Source: Lamellibrachia columna
Taxonomy: Eukaryota; Annelida; Polychaeta; Sabellida; Siboglinidae
Reading direction: 5' to 3'
NCBI GenBank assembly: GCA_963662155.1
Contig: OY759261.1
Location: 52,049,500-52,113,499 of the forward strand
Length of the DNA stretch: 64,000 nt
Each line of letters starts with the position of its first letter. The first letter of the stretch is position 1. Made by a program: the position numbers and the translations under genes. This document shows positions 1-11,744 of the stretch, piece after piece. The notes below the pieces were generated by a model, which saw only the letters and a list, made by a program, of their open reading frames with translations, searched no databases and was not told where the DNA came from.

Positions 1-474
1 GGATTCTTGAATGCGTGGATACATATGATGTATCAATGTATGCAGTGTCAACATTTATTTTGTTGAATCAGACGTATACCGATGCGTGGGGTCACATGTA
101 TCAAATGACAACGTAGAGTCTGTGACGCAAGTGACGTTGCAGTACGCTGACGCTTCTTCGCACCGATCTCAAAGCAATGACAATTAAGTTGGAATGCAGT
201 TTATGAAATGCATATTCGTGAAAAAAATAGTCTAGTACTACTCATTGTGTAGGCAGCGTGAAAGTTACACAGCACAGTCCGAAGAGCAGCGAGTTGTTTG
301 TACATAGCAGTGATATATGTGAACTGGGTCTAAAGGTGTCACCTGAAATAGCTGACGTTCTACGAAGTTGCTTGGCATATGTCAGACAATCGGCCATCAG
401 GATTCCTCCAACAGCACCAATTATTGATCTCTCCACCCCATTCACTACGCCTTCTTTCCCTTCCATTCCCTTCC
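1..474. other. Upstream noncoding DNA
   Basis: No gene, known repeat or splice-bounded exon is visible here. Open frames in this stretch run into the adjacent CTCA microsatellite and show no protein-like composition. It is distal 5' flank of the TGF-beta ligand gene. Confidence 0.5.
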
Positions 475-608
475 CCTCACTCACTCACTCACTCACTCAC
501 TCACTCACTCACTCACTCACTCACTCACTCACTCACTCACTCACTCACTCAATCACTCAATCACTCACTCACTCACTCACTCACTCACTCACTCACTCAC
601 ACACACAC
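475..608. repeat. (CTCA)n microsatellite
   Basis: Nearly perfect CTCA tetranucleotide tract with two CTCAAT interruptions near 550-560, ending in a short CA run. It makes open frames in all three phases because a 4-bp unit without stops gives a periodic Thr-His-Ser-Leu peptide; these are not genes. Confidence 0.97.
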
Positions 609-1098
609 TCGTTCGCAAGCGTGCACACGCACGCACTCTCCCTCTCTCATACAGACTCTCTTCTCCCCGCCTGTGTATCTACGCCAGACCTCGCCCGGCG
701 TCTGGGTCGACACTCGACAGTCTATCAACATTCGCGATCGATGCCGCCGTAGCCGACAGCTCTCGGCGGCGGCCGACTGCTCTCAGCGGCGGCCGACCGC
801 TGAATGCGGCGCAGGCGGCCGGTCAGGCATGGAGGCGTGAACCAGCAGCGGACGATAATGTACGCGGCCCGCTCCTGAAAGGCGGTGTCTGCGCACGAGT
901 CCGCCCAGCGAGCGACGCGATCAATCGACTTCCTCGCGATTGGTCGTCATTCTGCGGGCTTTAATTGGACGACGAGAGATTACCAGACACCGCCCAGCGA
1001 CGTCGTGACAGGAGTCCGAGTGCTAGTCCATTCAAGAGCTACAGGACGTAATAATAAAATATGCCAACGCGTGTGGGTGCGTGCACGCGCGCACGTTG
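609..1098 (+). promoter_or_regulatory. CpG-rich proximal promoter region of the ligand gene
   Basis: GC- and CpG-rich, unlike most of the window. It contains an imperfect duplication of a CGGCGGCCGAC-bearing segment (about 755-805) and an inverted CCAAT box (GATTGG, 938-943). It lies immediately upstream of the TATA element and exon 1. The promoter role is inferred from position and composition only. Confidence 0.45.
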
Positions 1099-1110
1099 TA
1101 TATATATATA
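1099..1110 (+). promoter_or_regulatory. TATA-box-like element
   Basis: TATATATATATA flanked by GC-rich sequence, about 180 bp upstream of the ligand start codon. A start site near 1130-1140 would give a 5' UTR of about 150 bp with no upstream ATG. A short TA microsatellite in this repeat-rich genome could mimic a TATA box. Confidence 0.4.
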
Positions 1111-1286
1111 GGCGCGGGCGGCGATCGACCAGAGGCTTTCGATAGACGGAATATCTGATCGAACCTGCCCGAGAGTTGTGAAGAGAGGGTTCGCCTGAGA
1201 GACCAAGTCGCATCCCGCGTCGTAGCAACGAAGAAGCCGACAGCCGGACATACAGTCAGACAGGGACACGGACGCAAGGCACAGCG

Positions 1287-1656
1287 ATGATCTGTCGCCA
1301 TCGGACTAGCGTGCTGCTGGCGATTGTCATGTCCGTGCTGTGTCCAGCGGCCTCCGGTCAGCGTCCCGTCTCTACGGACGCCATCAGTCGCTCTCGACCC
1401 AACTGCACCGACTGCGACCGACGAGCTCGGATGCTCAACCAACGCAAGCAGAACAGACTTGAACAGATCAGGTTGGAGATCCTCGCCAAGCTGGACAAGG
1501 TGGACAAGCCCATGGGGAACGTATCCAAGATCCCGGAGGAGCTGATCAAGGACTTCGACCACCATCGGAACCCGGCAGTCGGACCCGGTCGCGGACTACA
1601 GGCGGACGGCAGATACAACGCTGACATATCGACGATATACTCGATCCCGCAGAAAG
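1287..1656 (+). CDS. TGF-beta superfamily ligand (myostatin/GDF11-like), exon 1: signal peptide and N-terminal prodomain
   Basis: This exon encodes residues 1-123 plus the first base of codon 124. Residues 8-19 form the hydrophobic core of a signal peptide, with likely cleavage near ASG-Q (24/25). A CxxC pair (C40, C43) is followed by RLEQIRLEILAKL (57-69), the prodomain helix typical of myostatin, activin and TGF-beta precursors. N78-V-S matches the conserved myostatin prodomain sequon. The exon ends YNADISTIYSIPQK, aligning without gaps to the YHATTETIITMPTE end of vertebrate myostatin exon 1, with the same phase-1 break. Exon CDS length is 370 nt against 373 as I recall for human MSTN. The donor is AAAG/GTATGT. 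The start has G at -3 and no upstream ATG back to the TATA element. A secreted growth-factor precursor is very likely; the subfamily is less certain. Confidence 0.85.
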
Positions 1657-1699
1657 GTATGTACGAAATGTACATCGCTCTTGTGTCAACGATGTCATA

Positions 1700-1940
1700 G
1701 GCCTCATGTAAGGTACTTTCACCTAAACAACCAGCGGAACGTTTACGCTCACTCACTCCTTCAAGAAAGTCTAGACAGTTTCGACAGTCTAGTTGAAACA
1801 CATATTGGAACAAGGGCTTTCTCGGTTGCTGCACTAACCCTTTGGAATTCTCTCCCTGTTGGTCTTAACCGTTAGATCAGCAGGAAACATAATGAAATTT
1901 CGCCGTAATCTTAAGACTCGTCTTTTTGCCTATGCTCCCT
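1700..1940 (+). mobile_element. LINE 3' fragment (CR1/L2-type, RT C-terminal tail)
   Basis: The frame contains TRAFSVAALTLWNSLPVGL, matching the conserved AFSVAAPxLWNSLP motif near the C-terminus of CR1/L2/Jockey-type reverse transcriptases. A frameshift then leads to NLKTRLF. It is 5'-truncated and degenerate, on the same strand as the host gene, only about 50 bp inside intron 1. Confidence 0.7.
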
Positions 1941-2467
1941 AGTGTCTTCATACATCTGTTGACAACTTTGTCGATTTCGAGATAGTCTAATCCTTCCTTT
2001 TGATGCGCGCCTCAGCTCAATATATAGGCAGAACAAAAGTTATCATCGGTATCTCCGGTGTTTCTCCTGCCCCGCGCGACGTGCGATTAGTGTGCGCTGT
2101 ATCGATAAGCCTCCTTAATTCGACCGCGTTTTCGTCTTTCCGTGATATCCAGTGAACCGCTCTGTCCGCACAAACACGTAATATCCGTTATATTATTCTA
2201 GACAGGTATCCAAGACTTCTTCCTCGGGCAGACTTTTTCCTGTGGTACTTCTTCCCTCTTGTCTGCGTCGGTTTATCGAGTGCAGTTCCGCTACAGTGGT
2301 TCGGGAACAGTGGTTGTAATCTCACCGCGTCAACGTATACACGGGCACACCAATGCCTGTGCGTGTGTACGTTGCTGACACAGTGTACATGTCAGCCTTC
2401 CACGACAAGGGGTGGTCAGATAGGTAATAAATAAATAAGGTAGGTTGTATCCAGTCCGTATGACGGC
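1941..2467. other. Intronic DNA, no recognised feature
   Basis: Probably includes the 3' UTR of the preceding LINE fragment. A short AATAAATAAATAAGG stretch at about 2426-2440 may be the tail of the adjacent SINE. Nothing else is recognised. Confidence 0.4.
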
Positions 2468-2705
2468 TCAAAGTGCTTCACACTTCACCCCCTGACAGAC
2501 CTGTTCCTTCCAAGGCCATCTCAATTTCTTTTCGAAGTATTCAGCCACTCTGCCAGTTACTCGCTCGTACAGCTGAGTGAACTGTGGCAACGTGGGGTGA
2601 TCAAATTTGCCAAAGGCTCGAAGCTCAGTGGGATTTGAAACCGGGTTCTCTCGATTCAGAGTCCGGCCTTCTAACCGGTATCCCATCGCGCCCCACACGA
2701 CGTCA
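2468..2705 (-). mobile_element. tRNA-derived SINE (minus orientation)
   Basis: Read on the minus strand it begins with a tRNA-like head with a B-box-like GGTTTCAAATCCC, then GCTTCGAGCCTTTGGCAAAT and a body containing TTCACTCAGCTG and GAGTAACTGGC. The body motif is shared with the copy near 4788-4985, and the segment after the B box with copies near 34500 and 36062. It is a polymerase III type retroposon, not a functional tRNA. Confidence 0.7.
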
Positions 2706-2937
2706 GTCAGACGTTAGCAGCCCGGGTTCGTCGACACTATTCAGGCTTCAGAGCAATTAGTTGGTTTGACGCAGTCACAATGGGCACGTATCTTGTCATC
2801 TCCGTTGTGAGCGTGCCTGCTACCGACCTCCGCGGCGGGGTGGCCCTAGGCCGAGTGTCGACAGCTCGTCCAGGATGCTGTCGCGCTGCCGCGACACCTA
2901 CAAGGAAGTACGTGGTGACAGTGACCAGCGCGAGAAT

Positions 2938-2997
2938 AATCGCCGCCGCCGCCGCCGCCGCCGAAGTCGCCGCCGAAGTCGCCGCCGTAGTCGCCAC
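2938..2997. repeat. (CCG)n trinucleotide tract with GCCGAAGTC units
   Basis: A run of CGC/CCG triplets followed by repeats of CGCCGAAGT. The long frames across it encode Ala-rich and repeat-derived peptides only and are not supported as genes. Confidence 0.9.
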
Positions 2998-3058
2998 CGT
3001 CCTATCAGCACACAATGTCACATTCTTTCAAAACACATACGCTTTGACACATAGTGAA

Positions 3059-3064
3059 TCTCTC

Positions 3065-3148
<84 letters not shown>

Positions 3149-3166
3149 CACTCTCTCTCTCTCTCT

Positions 3167-3236
<70 letters not shown>

Positions 3237-3239
3237 CTC

Positions 3240-3319
<80 letters not shown>

Positions 3320-3320
3320 C

Positions 3321-3385
<65 letters not shown>

Positions 3386-3405
3386 GCACGCACGCACGCA
3401 CGCAC
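3059..3405. repeat. Compound (CT)n-(CA)n-(CACG)n microsatellite
   Basis: About 270 bp of CT dinucleotides with rare interruptions, then about 50 bp of CA, then CACG units. All overlapping frames (Ser-Leu, Glu-Arg, Thr-His, Cys-Val periodic peptides) are artefacts. Confidence 0.98.
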
Positions 3406-4377
3406 ATTCCCCCGCCCATCCGTCACCGCCCCCAACGTCTTCCGCCTGTGGCCACCGCCTGTCGTCAGGTGTGCCTGTCTCCCACCTCGGGGGGTCAGCC
3501 GTTATCTGCCGTAATCTCTTTGTGCCCGCGCCTCTCCGTTGGGCGACCTCGCTGAACCCACGATCCCCAGCCAGATAGCCCCTCTCGGGCGCTCGTGCGT
3601 CCAGGGTCGGCGTCTACAGAAAGTGAACACCGGTCCTTTGTCGTCAAGGTGCGCGATTGGGTATAGAGCGTAGATAAGATTACAGCCATGGTCTAGTGTG
3701 CATTCTCGGCCGGATCACGGTTCCGTTAGGGGTCTAGATTATGAAACGTCGCCTCTCTGTCCGCACCTGATGATTTTCGGGTGGAGATTTCATTCGCCCC
3801 TCCTAATAGACGAAAGTGACGAAATCAGGTGACAGGTCATCGTTAGTTTCTTGCACCTTCTGGTTCTCGTTTTCCAGGGAGGTACGTAACATTCTGTACG
3901 GGGTGTCTGATTTTTTTGCCAGTTATCATTGCCGTGATCTACTGGGAATGTTAGTTAATTAGTCACTTAATTATGGTGGTATCAACACCTATCATTTGTC
4001 TAGCGCCCTGTGTAAATCGTAGTTGAATAAGCTGCCAAGCAGTAATTAGAACATAAACCAAGAGTTGAACTTTCTCGAAACGCCGATTCTTCACAACAGT
4101 TTTTCATAGCAACAAAATAATTGTTTAAAGCACGCATTCCGTCAAATCGCATCAACCACATTTTCATGACATTTACTAAAAAATAAACAAAATCCCCGCC
4201 AAATGTCCTGCAGAAGGCTTTATTTTTACCTTATGGTTATATTAGGTTCTCGTTCAGCGGCTGTATCAAACACATTACTCTGGCATGCAGCTTGAACGTA
4301 AATAACATTATTAACTAGATTGTAATTCAGCGCAACATAACGAAACCACTGACTTATCGAAAGTCGGCAAATGTCAC
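3406..4377. other. Intronic DNA, no recognised feature
   Basis: Mixed-composition single-copy-looking DNA. No protein motif or inverted repeat was recognised. Confidence 0.4.
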
Positions 4378-4378
4378 G

Positions 4379-4430
<52 letters not shown>

Positions 4431-4443
4431 TGGGTGGGTGGGT
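4378..4443. repeat. (GTGC)n microsatellite ending in (GGGT)n
   Basis: About 13 GTGC units followed by GGGTGGGTGGGTG. The same tetranucleotide recurs at 16549, 17484, 24060, 41595 and 49372, so it is the preferred microsatellite of this genome. Confidence 0.97.
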
Positions 4444-4487
4444 GTTTTAGCCCGTATATGATATATTACGGTTTATTTAATGCACAT

Positions 4488-4640
4488 TGACACTGCTGGC
4501 ACTTATCCAATCAGTAGATAATTTATTCCGTTCACTCATTGTCGGCAGTGGGAACGAGCACTTTCTTGTATCTAACATACACAGCTCCTTTACAAACACG
4601 ACTCGGTGCCCCACGGCGAGTTCATGTCTTGTTAGCGGGC
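4488..4640 (-). mobile_element. CR1/Jockey-like LINE 3' fragment
   Basis: Closely parallels the 3' coding end of the LINE at 20350-21800. Shared landmarks in the same order include AATCAGTAGATAATTT, the equivalent of TTCATTTATTGTC, and GAACGAGCAC. It is a 5'-truncated copy in the same (minus) orientation as the main copy. Confidence 0.7.
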
Positions 4641-4787
4641 TCTGTCACTGCGTGGTAGTTTTGGTTGCGCAACACAGCGGAAAGTTGAGCCAGAATGAGC
4701 AAGCACAGATCGTTAGCGCTAAAAACAGTCACTTTCTAAGCAGGCTGAGATTCAGGCGATTTAGCGGTACATCATTTAGACGCGGCT

Positions 4788-4985
4788 TGTGGTGGCGCTG
4801 TGGTCAGCTGACAGAACGTCGGACCCCCAATCGAAAGAACCCGGGTTCGAATCATCTTGATGCTGTTTCAAGGCTTTGACAATTTGTTTCACCTCACTTT
4901 GCTACAATTGCTACACTTTGCTACAATTCACTCAGCTGCAAATGAGTACCTGGCTACAGACATAGATGGATATGTGTAAATGAAT
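4788..4985 (+). mobile_element. tRNA-derived SINE
   Basis: A tRNA-like head (GTGGCGCTGTGGTCAGCTGA) leads to a perfect B box GGGTTCGAATC at about 4849, then GATGCTGTTTCAAGGCTTTG. The body carries TTCACTCAGCTGCAAATGAG followed by TACCTGGC, shared with the copy at 2468-2705. It is inserted about 150 bp downstream of a LINE 3' fragment. Confidence 0.8.
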
Positions 4986-6195
4986 ACTATTCGTGCAGTA
5001 ATGGCAGTGTGACTGAATGCTTCCCAGAGACGTCGAGGTGGCGTTGGAACGAATGAACAGATCTGCCAGGAGATGAAGTGCGTCGAGAAGGCGGGTTGGT
5101 TCCATGTTGTCAAACGGGTCCTCGTTGTTTCTGCCAAGGTTTCAATAAACGGTGCAGAGAGTTTCACCTTGCGTCGGTTATTCCAGTTATGTCATCGATA
5201 AAAAATCGCGGAATAATTAACAATGTTGATTTCTTTACATGGGTGACCGTATATTTGGGTAATATGCGCATCTGTATTAGTAAAGTAACAACGTTTGTTA
5301 ATTCAAATTGCATATTGACACACCTTTCACAATAGGGCGTGTGTACGTGTGGCTGTTTATCAGAAGCGTGTTTGGTTTCAATGTACAGCACATCAGTTGT
5401 CTAAGCAAAGTGGGATAATTGGTGGTAGACGTCGTTGTCCAAAAAATATGGCATTGGACTGTGTCTTAGATACCCTGAAATGGGTGGAGAGACAATAGCT
5501 ATGACACCACCGCTTTGTCGTCCCCCAAACCAATGTCTCCTCTAAGGGTGAGGCCGACTTAGCACGAAGTCGCCCTGCTTGTCACCAAGGGTCGACAAGA
5601 CAATGCTTTCACTCACCGGACAGCGCGTGACTGAGGCTGGGGTAGTGTCAGCGTGGAGATACGGCCGACGACGTCTACAAAGCAGCCATTGTAATCCAGC
5701 AGGCGAACAGTGAGCCGGTTTTTGTGATATGTGTTCAACACGCCAACGTGTAATTAGCGAGTTTCGGCTGCATGCAGTGGTTTGGTTCGCACTTGATTTC
5801 GTTCCCCGTAATGCTACGCGACATTCCTGTCCGACGCTTCGTTACATACGAAGCGCCGCCGGCCGTGTTTCCGTCGTTTCAACGCAGCGTTACGGAGAGC
5901 TACGGGTACGTGACTTGTCGTGACTGCGTATAACCGCCATCTTAATCCGCCACGGCCACGTTGCCTCAATTCAAATTAACTAAGTCTCGCCAGATTCAGT
6001 TCAACTTTGCTGAGGCGCTGCACGACCGAAACCCGGTCATTCATTTTTCGAAAGTTGTTTAGTCATATTATTGATTGGTAGGCGCAAATATACTAAGGGG
6101 GTAGCGAAGAAGGTAGAACAAGAGGGGAGAAGAGAAAGGGTAGAACAAGAAATCTCAGTGACGTAGAGAGAGCGACAAATGGATATCCTTACATA
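4986..6195. other. Intronic DNA, no recognised feature
   Basis: No gene, transposon terminus or array was recognised. Short open frames lack splice-bounded protein-like character. Confidence 0.4.
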
Positions 6196-6240
6196 ATACA
6201 TACATACATACATACATACATACATACATACATACATACA

Positions 6241-6272
<32 letters not shown>

Positions 6273-6410
6273 CACACATGCATGCATGCATGCATGCATG
6301 CACCCATGCATCCATGCATACATACATACATACATACATACATACATACATACATACATACATGCATGCATGCATGCATGCATGCACCCACGCACACACA
6401 CACACACACA

Positions 6411-6497
<87 letters not shown>
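6196..6497. repeat. Compound CATA / CATG / CACG / CA microsatellite
   Basis: A succession of (CATA)n, (CATG)n, (CATA)n, (CATG)n, (CACG)n and (CA)n blocks. All overlapping frames are repeat artefacts. Confidence 0.98.
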
Positions 6498-6498
<1 letters not shown>

Positions 6499-7053
6499 GA
6501 TACTGCACACCGAGAGATAGAAAAAGTTTATTTGCCTCAGTGCCACTTCCACGAATCTGAGCACGCTACTTGTGCCGCAAAGAGTCAGCGGCCACCGACA
6601 CCGTCTGTTGCGCAAGTATACGTATATATTTACAAAGCCCTGATAACAAACTAATTTAGCTCCCGGTCACAGGATACGGCAGATGGAGATGGGGGGGATG
6701 ACGCGGAGGCTGTGACGTCATGCAGGTTTCTAGTAGCCGTTCCTAATGTGCATCCTTAATCATCGACCATATTTCTTTCGTTGCCGACATTTATTCTCTT
6801 TATTCCGACTTCGGGTTTTACAGTACACAAACACAACTAGCCGTGCCGACGCACGGCTATCTATTTCAATAGTGTTTGTGTGATGCAGTCGCGCCACATT
6901 CTGCGGCGAGGCCGCTGAGTGTAATGACATATCAGCGATATTGTTGGATGTTTGCGCTTCGCTTGTTCCTATGCGATTGTCTTCGTAAAACATCTTTCTT
7001 GGAACATATGTCGAAACAGGACCGGTGGTTCAACCGGTGTAATCCCAGTCTCG
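6498..7053. other. Intronic DNA with one small hairpin
   Basis: A perfect 7-bp stem, AGCCGTG/CACGGCT, lies at 6839-6858. Nothing else is recognised. Confidence 0.4.
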
Positions 7054-7350
7054 TCACGAGAAGATCGGTGTTCTTGCTGCGTTCCTCTTTCTCCCTGAAG
7101 TCTCAGGTTGGCACCGACACCTGTCGTCGATTTTTTCCCCGTTCTTCTTCGTCACCGATCCTGTTCCACTGTCGTCTCCACCGCACGTCTCTACGCCCCA
7201 CCCCTCGCTCTCATTCTCCAATCCCCTCCCAATCCCACACACCCACCTCAGTCTCGGTCTTCCTCTTCTCCTTCTACCCTCAACTCTAAGCGCATGCGTT
7301 CTCTTCGTCAGCCGTTCGCCTTCCATTCTGTCTACCTGTCCAGCCCACAA
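7054..7350 (-). mobile_element. LINE C-terminal fragment (RTE/BovB-like tail)
   Basis: The minus frame includes WAGQVDRMEGERLTKR and GRRRRGRPRLRW. This matches the W-x-GHV-x-RM...GKRxRGRPxxRW signature at the C-terminus of many RTE-type and related retrotransposon polyproteins. It is a truncated relic. Confidence 0.6.
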
Positions 7351-7611
7351 ACATGCAGTTTCTCGTGTTGGCTTTCGCAGTCGAAATGGCCTCTAGGCCG
7401 TATAGGTAGGATGGCGTCACCTATATGAGGTAAGCAACTTTCCTTTCAGCTTCCAAATTATATATCTATCTCCCTTCACCCCTTCCTCTTTCCTCCGCAG
7501 TCGCAATCTATTCTGTTAGTCCATTCGTCTTCTTTCGTATGGACAAAGCAGAGTTTCATAGCTGCACCTTTAGGTTGTTGGTCCTCTTGGTAGCTTTGGG
7601 GGAAGCTGAGT

Positions 7612-7740
7612 TGATCTCGGAGATTCCTCCGATGAAGGCAACCATGCGGCAGGGTTTTACGATGTGGTCAAAGGTTTGCTTGTCGTCGCCACATTCGCAT
7701 CATGCTGTGTTTTTGACGCGCCATTTGTGCACCAGATGTC
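7612..7740 (-). mobile_element. LINE C-terminal CCHC-like fragment
   Basis: The minus strand reads WRVKNTA, a stop, then CECGDDKQTFDHIVKPCRM. This is the C-x-C-x8-H-x4-C motif found after the reverse transcriptase in several non-LTR retrotransposon clades. The internal stop shows it is dead. It may belong to the same insertion as 7054-7350 or to a different family. Confidence 0.55.
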
Positions 7741-7766
7741 ATCCTCGTCCTCAGTGTGTGTAGAGT

Positions 7767-8247
7767 TCTGGTGCGGTTGATGGTGGTCTACTCGAGTCGA
7801 GGAAGGTCTGATGCGGTTGATGGTGGTCTACTCGAGTCGAGGAAGGTCTGATGCGGTTGATGGTGGTCTACTCGAGTCGAGGAAGGTCTGATGCGGTTGA
7901 TGGTGGTCTACTCGAGTCGAGGAAGGTCTGATGCGGTTGATGGTGGTCTACTCGAGTCGAGGAAGGTCTGATGCGGTTGATGATGGTCTACTCGAGTCGA
8001 GGAAGGTCTGATGCGGTTGATGGTGGTCTACTCGAGTCGAGGAAGGTCTGATGCGGTTGATGGTGGTCTACTCGAGTCGAGGAAGGTCTGATGCGGTTGA
8101 TGGTGGTCTACTCGAGTCGAGGAAGGTCTGATGCGGTTGATGATGGTCTACTCGAGTCGAGGAAGGTCTGATGCGGTTGATGGTGGTCTACTCGTGTCGA
8201 GGAAGTCTGATGCGGTTGATGGTGGTCTACTCGAGTCGAGGAAGGTC
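7767..8247. repeat. 40-bp minisatellite, about 12 copies
   Basis: The unit contains GATGCGGTTGATGGTGGTC then CTACTCGAGTCGAGG. Copies are almost identical (GATGATGG variants near 7980 and 8140; one copy is 1 bp shorter near 8205), implying recent expansion or homogenisation. Each unit carries an XhoI-type CTCGAG palindrome. Confidence 0.97.
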
Positions 8248-11200
8248 AGATTTAGGAGGTTCGATTAGGATTCGCGTCAAGGTTCTTGTTTCCCGAGTCT
8301 GTTGGTCCCAATTGTCGTCTCCATCCATCTCTCTTTCTCGATGATGTTGATTTCGAAGACGACGCAGGCTGGTTCGGTCCAGAAAGACCTCCGCATAGTG
8401 AGGCACTGCGTGGGCCTAACTGTCCTTGTATGACCAATGGTTTCTAAATACACCAATCCCTGGTGGGTAGGTCGGTGGATACACGGGACGTTATTTATAT
8501 TTCAAATCACATATCCGAATCAACGTAGAACGACACCATAAAATAAACTACATCCATTGGCGATACATATATAGGAGCTGCAATCAACCATACAAATTGA
8601 AAGGTTGGCTAACAACAGACATTCGGTGCATTTGTCATTTGAGATATCCAAGCGAGCCAAATGTCCTCAACCGGATATTATATGTTATTCTTTTTACCTC
8701 GCGATGACTTCGTTCGTCTGGCGTCGGTGAAGTGGAACTCCCGGTCATTTACGGCCGCCTGCCTTAGCCTGTAACGAGGTCCAGTTCATATAGGATGCTG
8801 TAAATGTTTACCCACAAATGGGTAAATAAGCGTTTACCCACAAATGGGTAAATATGTAACCTGCCGCGCGCTCCCAGAGCTAAGAGTCGACAACCGTGAA
8901 ACCCACAGATTCGCGTCATTAAGCAGTCAGGAATACGACATTGAGTACGACGCGGTTCAAAAAAGGCTCGTCTCACATTATGTGCGAGTTGTTGGAGATC
9001 AAAGCAGACAAGGGGGGGTGGAGCGGCACTTGGGTGAACGACCGTGGAATCAACGTGCTATAAAAAAACCTTATGCAATACGAGCGAGGTTTGATGTTCT
9101 TCTCCTCCCCCTCCGCCTCCCCCCTCCCCCTCCCCCTCGCCCAGACCCACGTATTCACAAATGAACATTCGAGATGTTTTCACTTGTGTCGTAGCGTAAT
9201 GCTACTTGTAAACTCCCTGGTCTTTACTGTGACTTTACTGTCGATATCTATTCTTGTGTAAACCGCTATAGACAACAACTAGTCGAACTATACGGGTGCT
9301 TGTCATACATGACAAAACACACACGAAAGTGCGTATCGTCGCGGTTGTCACGTTCTGTTTCACGGATGAGTGAACGCGTACACAACATAACTATTAAGAC
9401 ACACAGACGAATTTATCGAGCGAGGAGATAGGACAGTTACCCATTGTGAAGTAACATCAACACGAACGTGTCATTATGAGTTTGCGTCATTATTGTTGAA
9501 CTATTTAGCTAATGAAGGCGCCTGATTCCAGTGCTGGTTTAAAGAGTCGTTCGGTGTATGGGTTTAGCGATATCGTTAACCTGTTGTACTAAATCACGCG
9601 ATAATGACATTCCAGCGTACATTGCAATCTCCCTACAACCGACGCATGCCACATGCAATCTTGCTCATTGAAATACGACCACTACTGGGTGCTCAAACAA
9701 ATGATGAGTAGACCTTTTAAGATGAGTAAACTACTAAAAGCTTACTCATCATAACAGCTTGTAAGCGCAACCTAACAATATTGTTGCTGCATCAACCAGC
9801 CATATATTTTGAACGAAAACGCTGGGAACATCGTTGGACACAAACGTTGTATTTTTGCGGTTGCCTAACTTCGACAAGTAACACTCTGCGTGTCTTGCGA
9901 TGTGGCCATTAATATTACTACAGGGGCGGCCATTTTCAGACACCTGGAAATGCAGCAAACGAGTACGGCTTCCGGTTACGACAAGGCACGACGTTAAAGA
10001 CAGATGTATACTGTCTTGTGTAACACAGGATCGTAACGAATGCGACGAAAATCATCAAGATCGAATGTTCCAATGCAATAACTCGATATTACTTCACTGC
10101 TCTTGACAATACTACCCTTCAGTGCTTTGGAAACCGGTACTTCGTACGTTGCCTGGACGCGGACTTAATGACTACCTGCACTGTTCAGCACCTGTGCGAC
10201 CCGTAGAGCCCGAGGCTGGAGTGACGATAAGTTCGCAGGAGCACCTTGTTCTGAACAGTGCAACTGTACAATCAACCCGCTTGAAGACAGAGGAATCGTT
10301 AATGAAAAGTTGGCGCAATTCTTCATTAGTGGCCGTGAAAGGAATCGCATCGTGCCTTCACTTTAACAAGTGCTTCTTGATTGGCAATTTTGCAAATGAC
10401 ATCGTATGGTGGTCCAATTGAATATGTGAATTGTATTGTAGCCTTGGATGCCGCCATGTATAATGATTAGAGCGTCTAATATTGGAGAACGTTCTCAAAA
10501 CTTCGTTAGAACATTAGGCAGTTTCATTCGACCTTTACTATTAAACAATTCCGCCAAAGTGTGTTAGAAGTAGTTGTGACGTATTTCGTTTGCTTGCCTG
10601 TGTGTTTATCTGTGTGAGTGTTCGTAGATTTAATATAATATAGGGTGAAACCACAATTACCTTGGACAACTGGTTGCAACTTTACAATAGCTTTAGCTCC
10701 TTCTGAAAAGTTATACTAATTTTTTACTGCACAGCAAACGCCAACAGTACATTTACCTTTTGTGTACAATTCGTAAAATCGCCTACTCATTTTTATTTCA
10801 TAATTTCCAAAATGACATCCCTCAATATCTACCCAGCCCTGTGATTTAAAATCAAGGAAAGCCGACAAATTGGCCTACTGGAATGTAAGCACATATAGCG
10901 ACACGATTTGGTTGTCACGATCCACTATATGCACGGATGTAGTGTCATGTTGGATTGTCGGATGTTATCAACGTAGCTGTCGAACTGTCACAACCATCGC
11001 GTGGATGGATGTCGTCCAACGAGGCACCGATACCAACTGATCGACTGCGACTGTCCTGCTGTTGTCCCAGTTCTTGGACCGTTCCGCGTGGCCTGACACG
11101 GAAGTGGGTTATCGCCTGGCCACGCAAGTGAAAATTGACACGCAGACCGAGATTGTCTGGTAAATGTACACAGTTGTGGCTCGGCAACACGCGAAACACC

Positions 11201-11744
11201 GCTGACACCGGAGACAGGAAACAAACACTTGCAAGTTGTCCGCAATAGTCGAATTACATAGTGTCGAATTGCTCTGGAGTTGGGGTTAAGACTTGTAATG
11301 CATACCTATAGGGACATCACACAAGTTTGCAGTTTCGGTTTTCTACAACGCTCGCTCGTACGTCGTCCGCTTCGATGGATAATTATATATTGCTGTGGGG
11401 ACACTTGTTGACGTTCATAGCAGTCACTGTCAAACGATGGCGACTCTGGTCGCGTGCAAACAATGATCTATCGGAGACAACATCTGCAGTTTGGCATGGG
11501 TCGGAGATCAAACGTGCGAGATAAAGCAAATCAGATTTGAGATTATTGGGGCGTACATGCGGAGGATGAGACGTGAAATTTGTGCGTTGGCGATGCACCG
11601 AGTAGATGTCAGGCGGGACTAGAACATAATAGATGTGTAGAGTTTGTCGTCATAGCAACGTTCCTCAAATGTAGGTCTCAGTCGTTTGCCATTTGTGTCC
11701 TCCGCTTGAAACTGCACCGTCACCCTGTGTCCGTGAATCCAGGA
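8248..11744. other. Intronic DNA, largely unique
   Basis: About 3.5 kb without a recognised gene. It includes a tandem palindrome pair near 8807-8855 and a C-rich tract at about 9104-9142. Open frames of about 60-100 codons have no recognisable domains. Confidence 0.4.
8807..8855. repeat. Two tandem palindromes
   Basis: A segment of about 25 bp is duplicated; each copy contains TTTACCCACAAATGGGTAAA, an 8-bp perfect stem with a 4-nt loop. The function is unknown. Confidence 0.8.

Noticed and set aside
258..840. Open frames of 153-164 codons over the CTCA tract
   Set aside because: Produced by a stop-free tetranucleotide repeat; the peptides are periodic Thr-His-Ser-Leu with no domain.
1287..1700. 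Exon 1 as a stand-alone 137-residue gene
   Set aside because: The frame reads through a strong donor into intron, and the homology stops exactly at that donor.
2780..3514. A 244-codon plus frame over Ala- and Ser-Leu-rich sequence
   Set aside because: It spans CCG, CT and CA microsatellites; only composition-driven peptide is seen.
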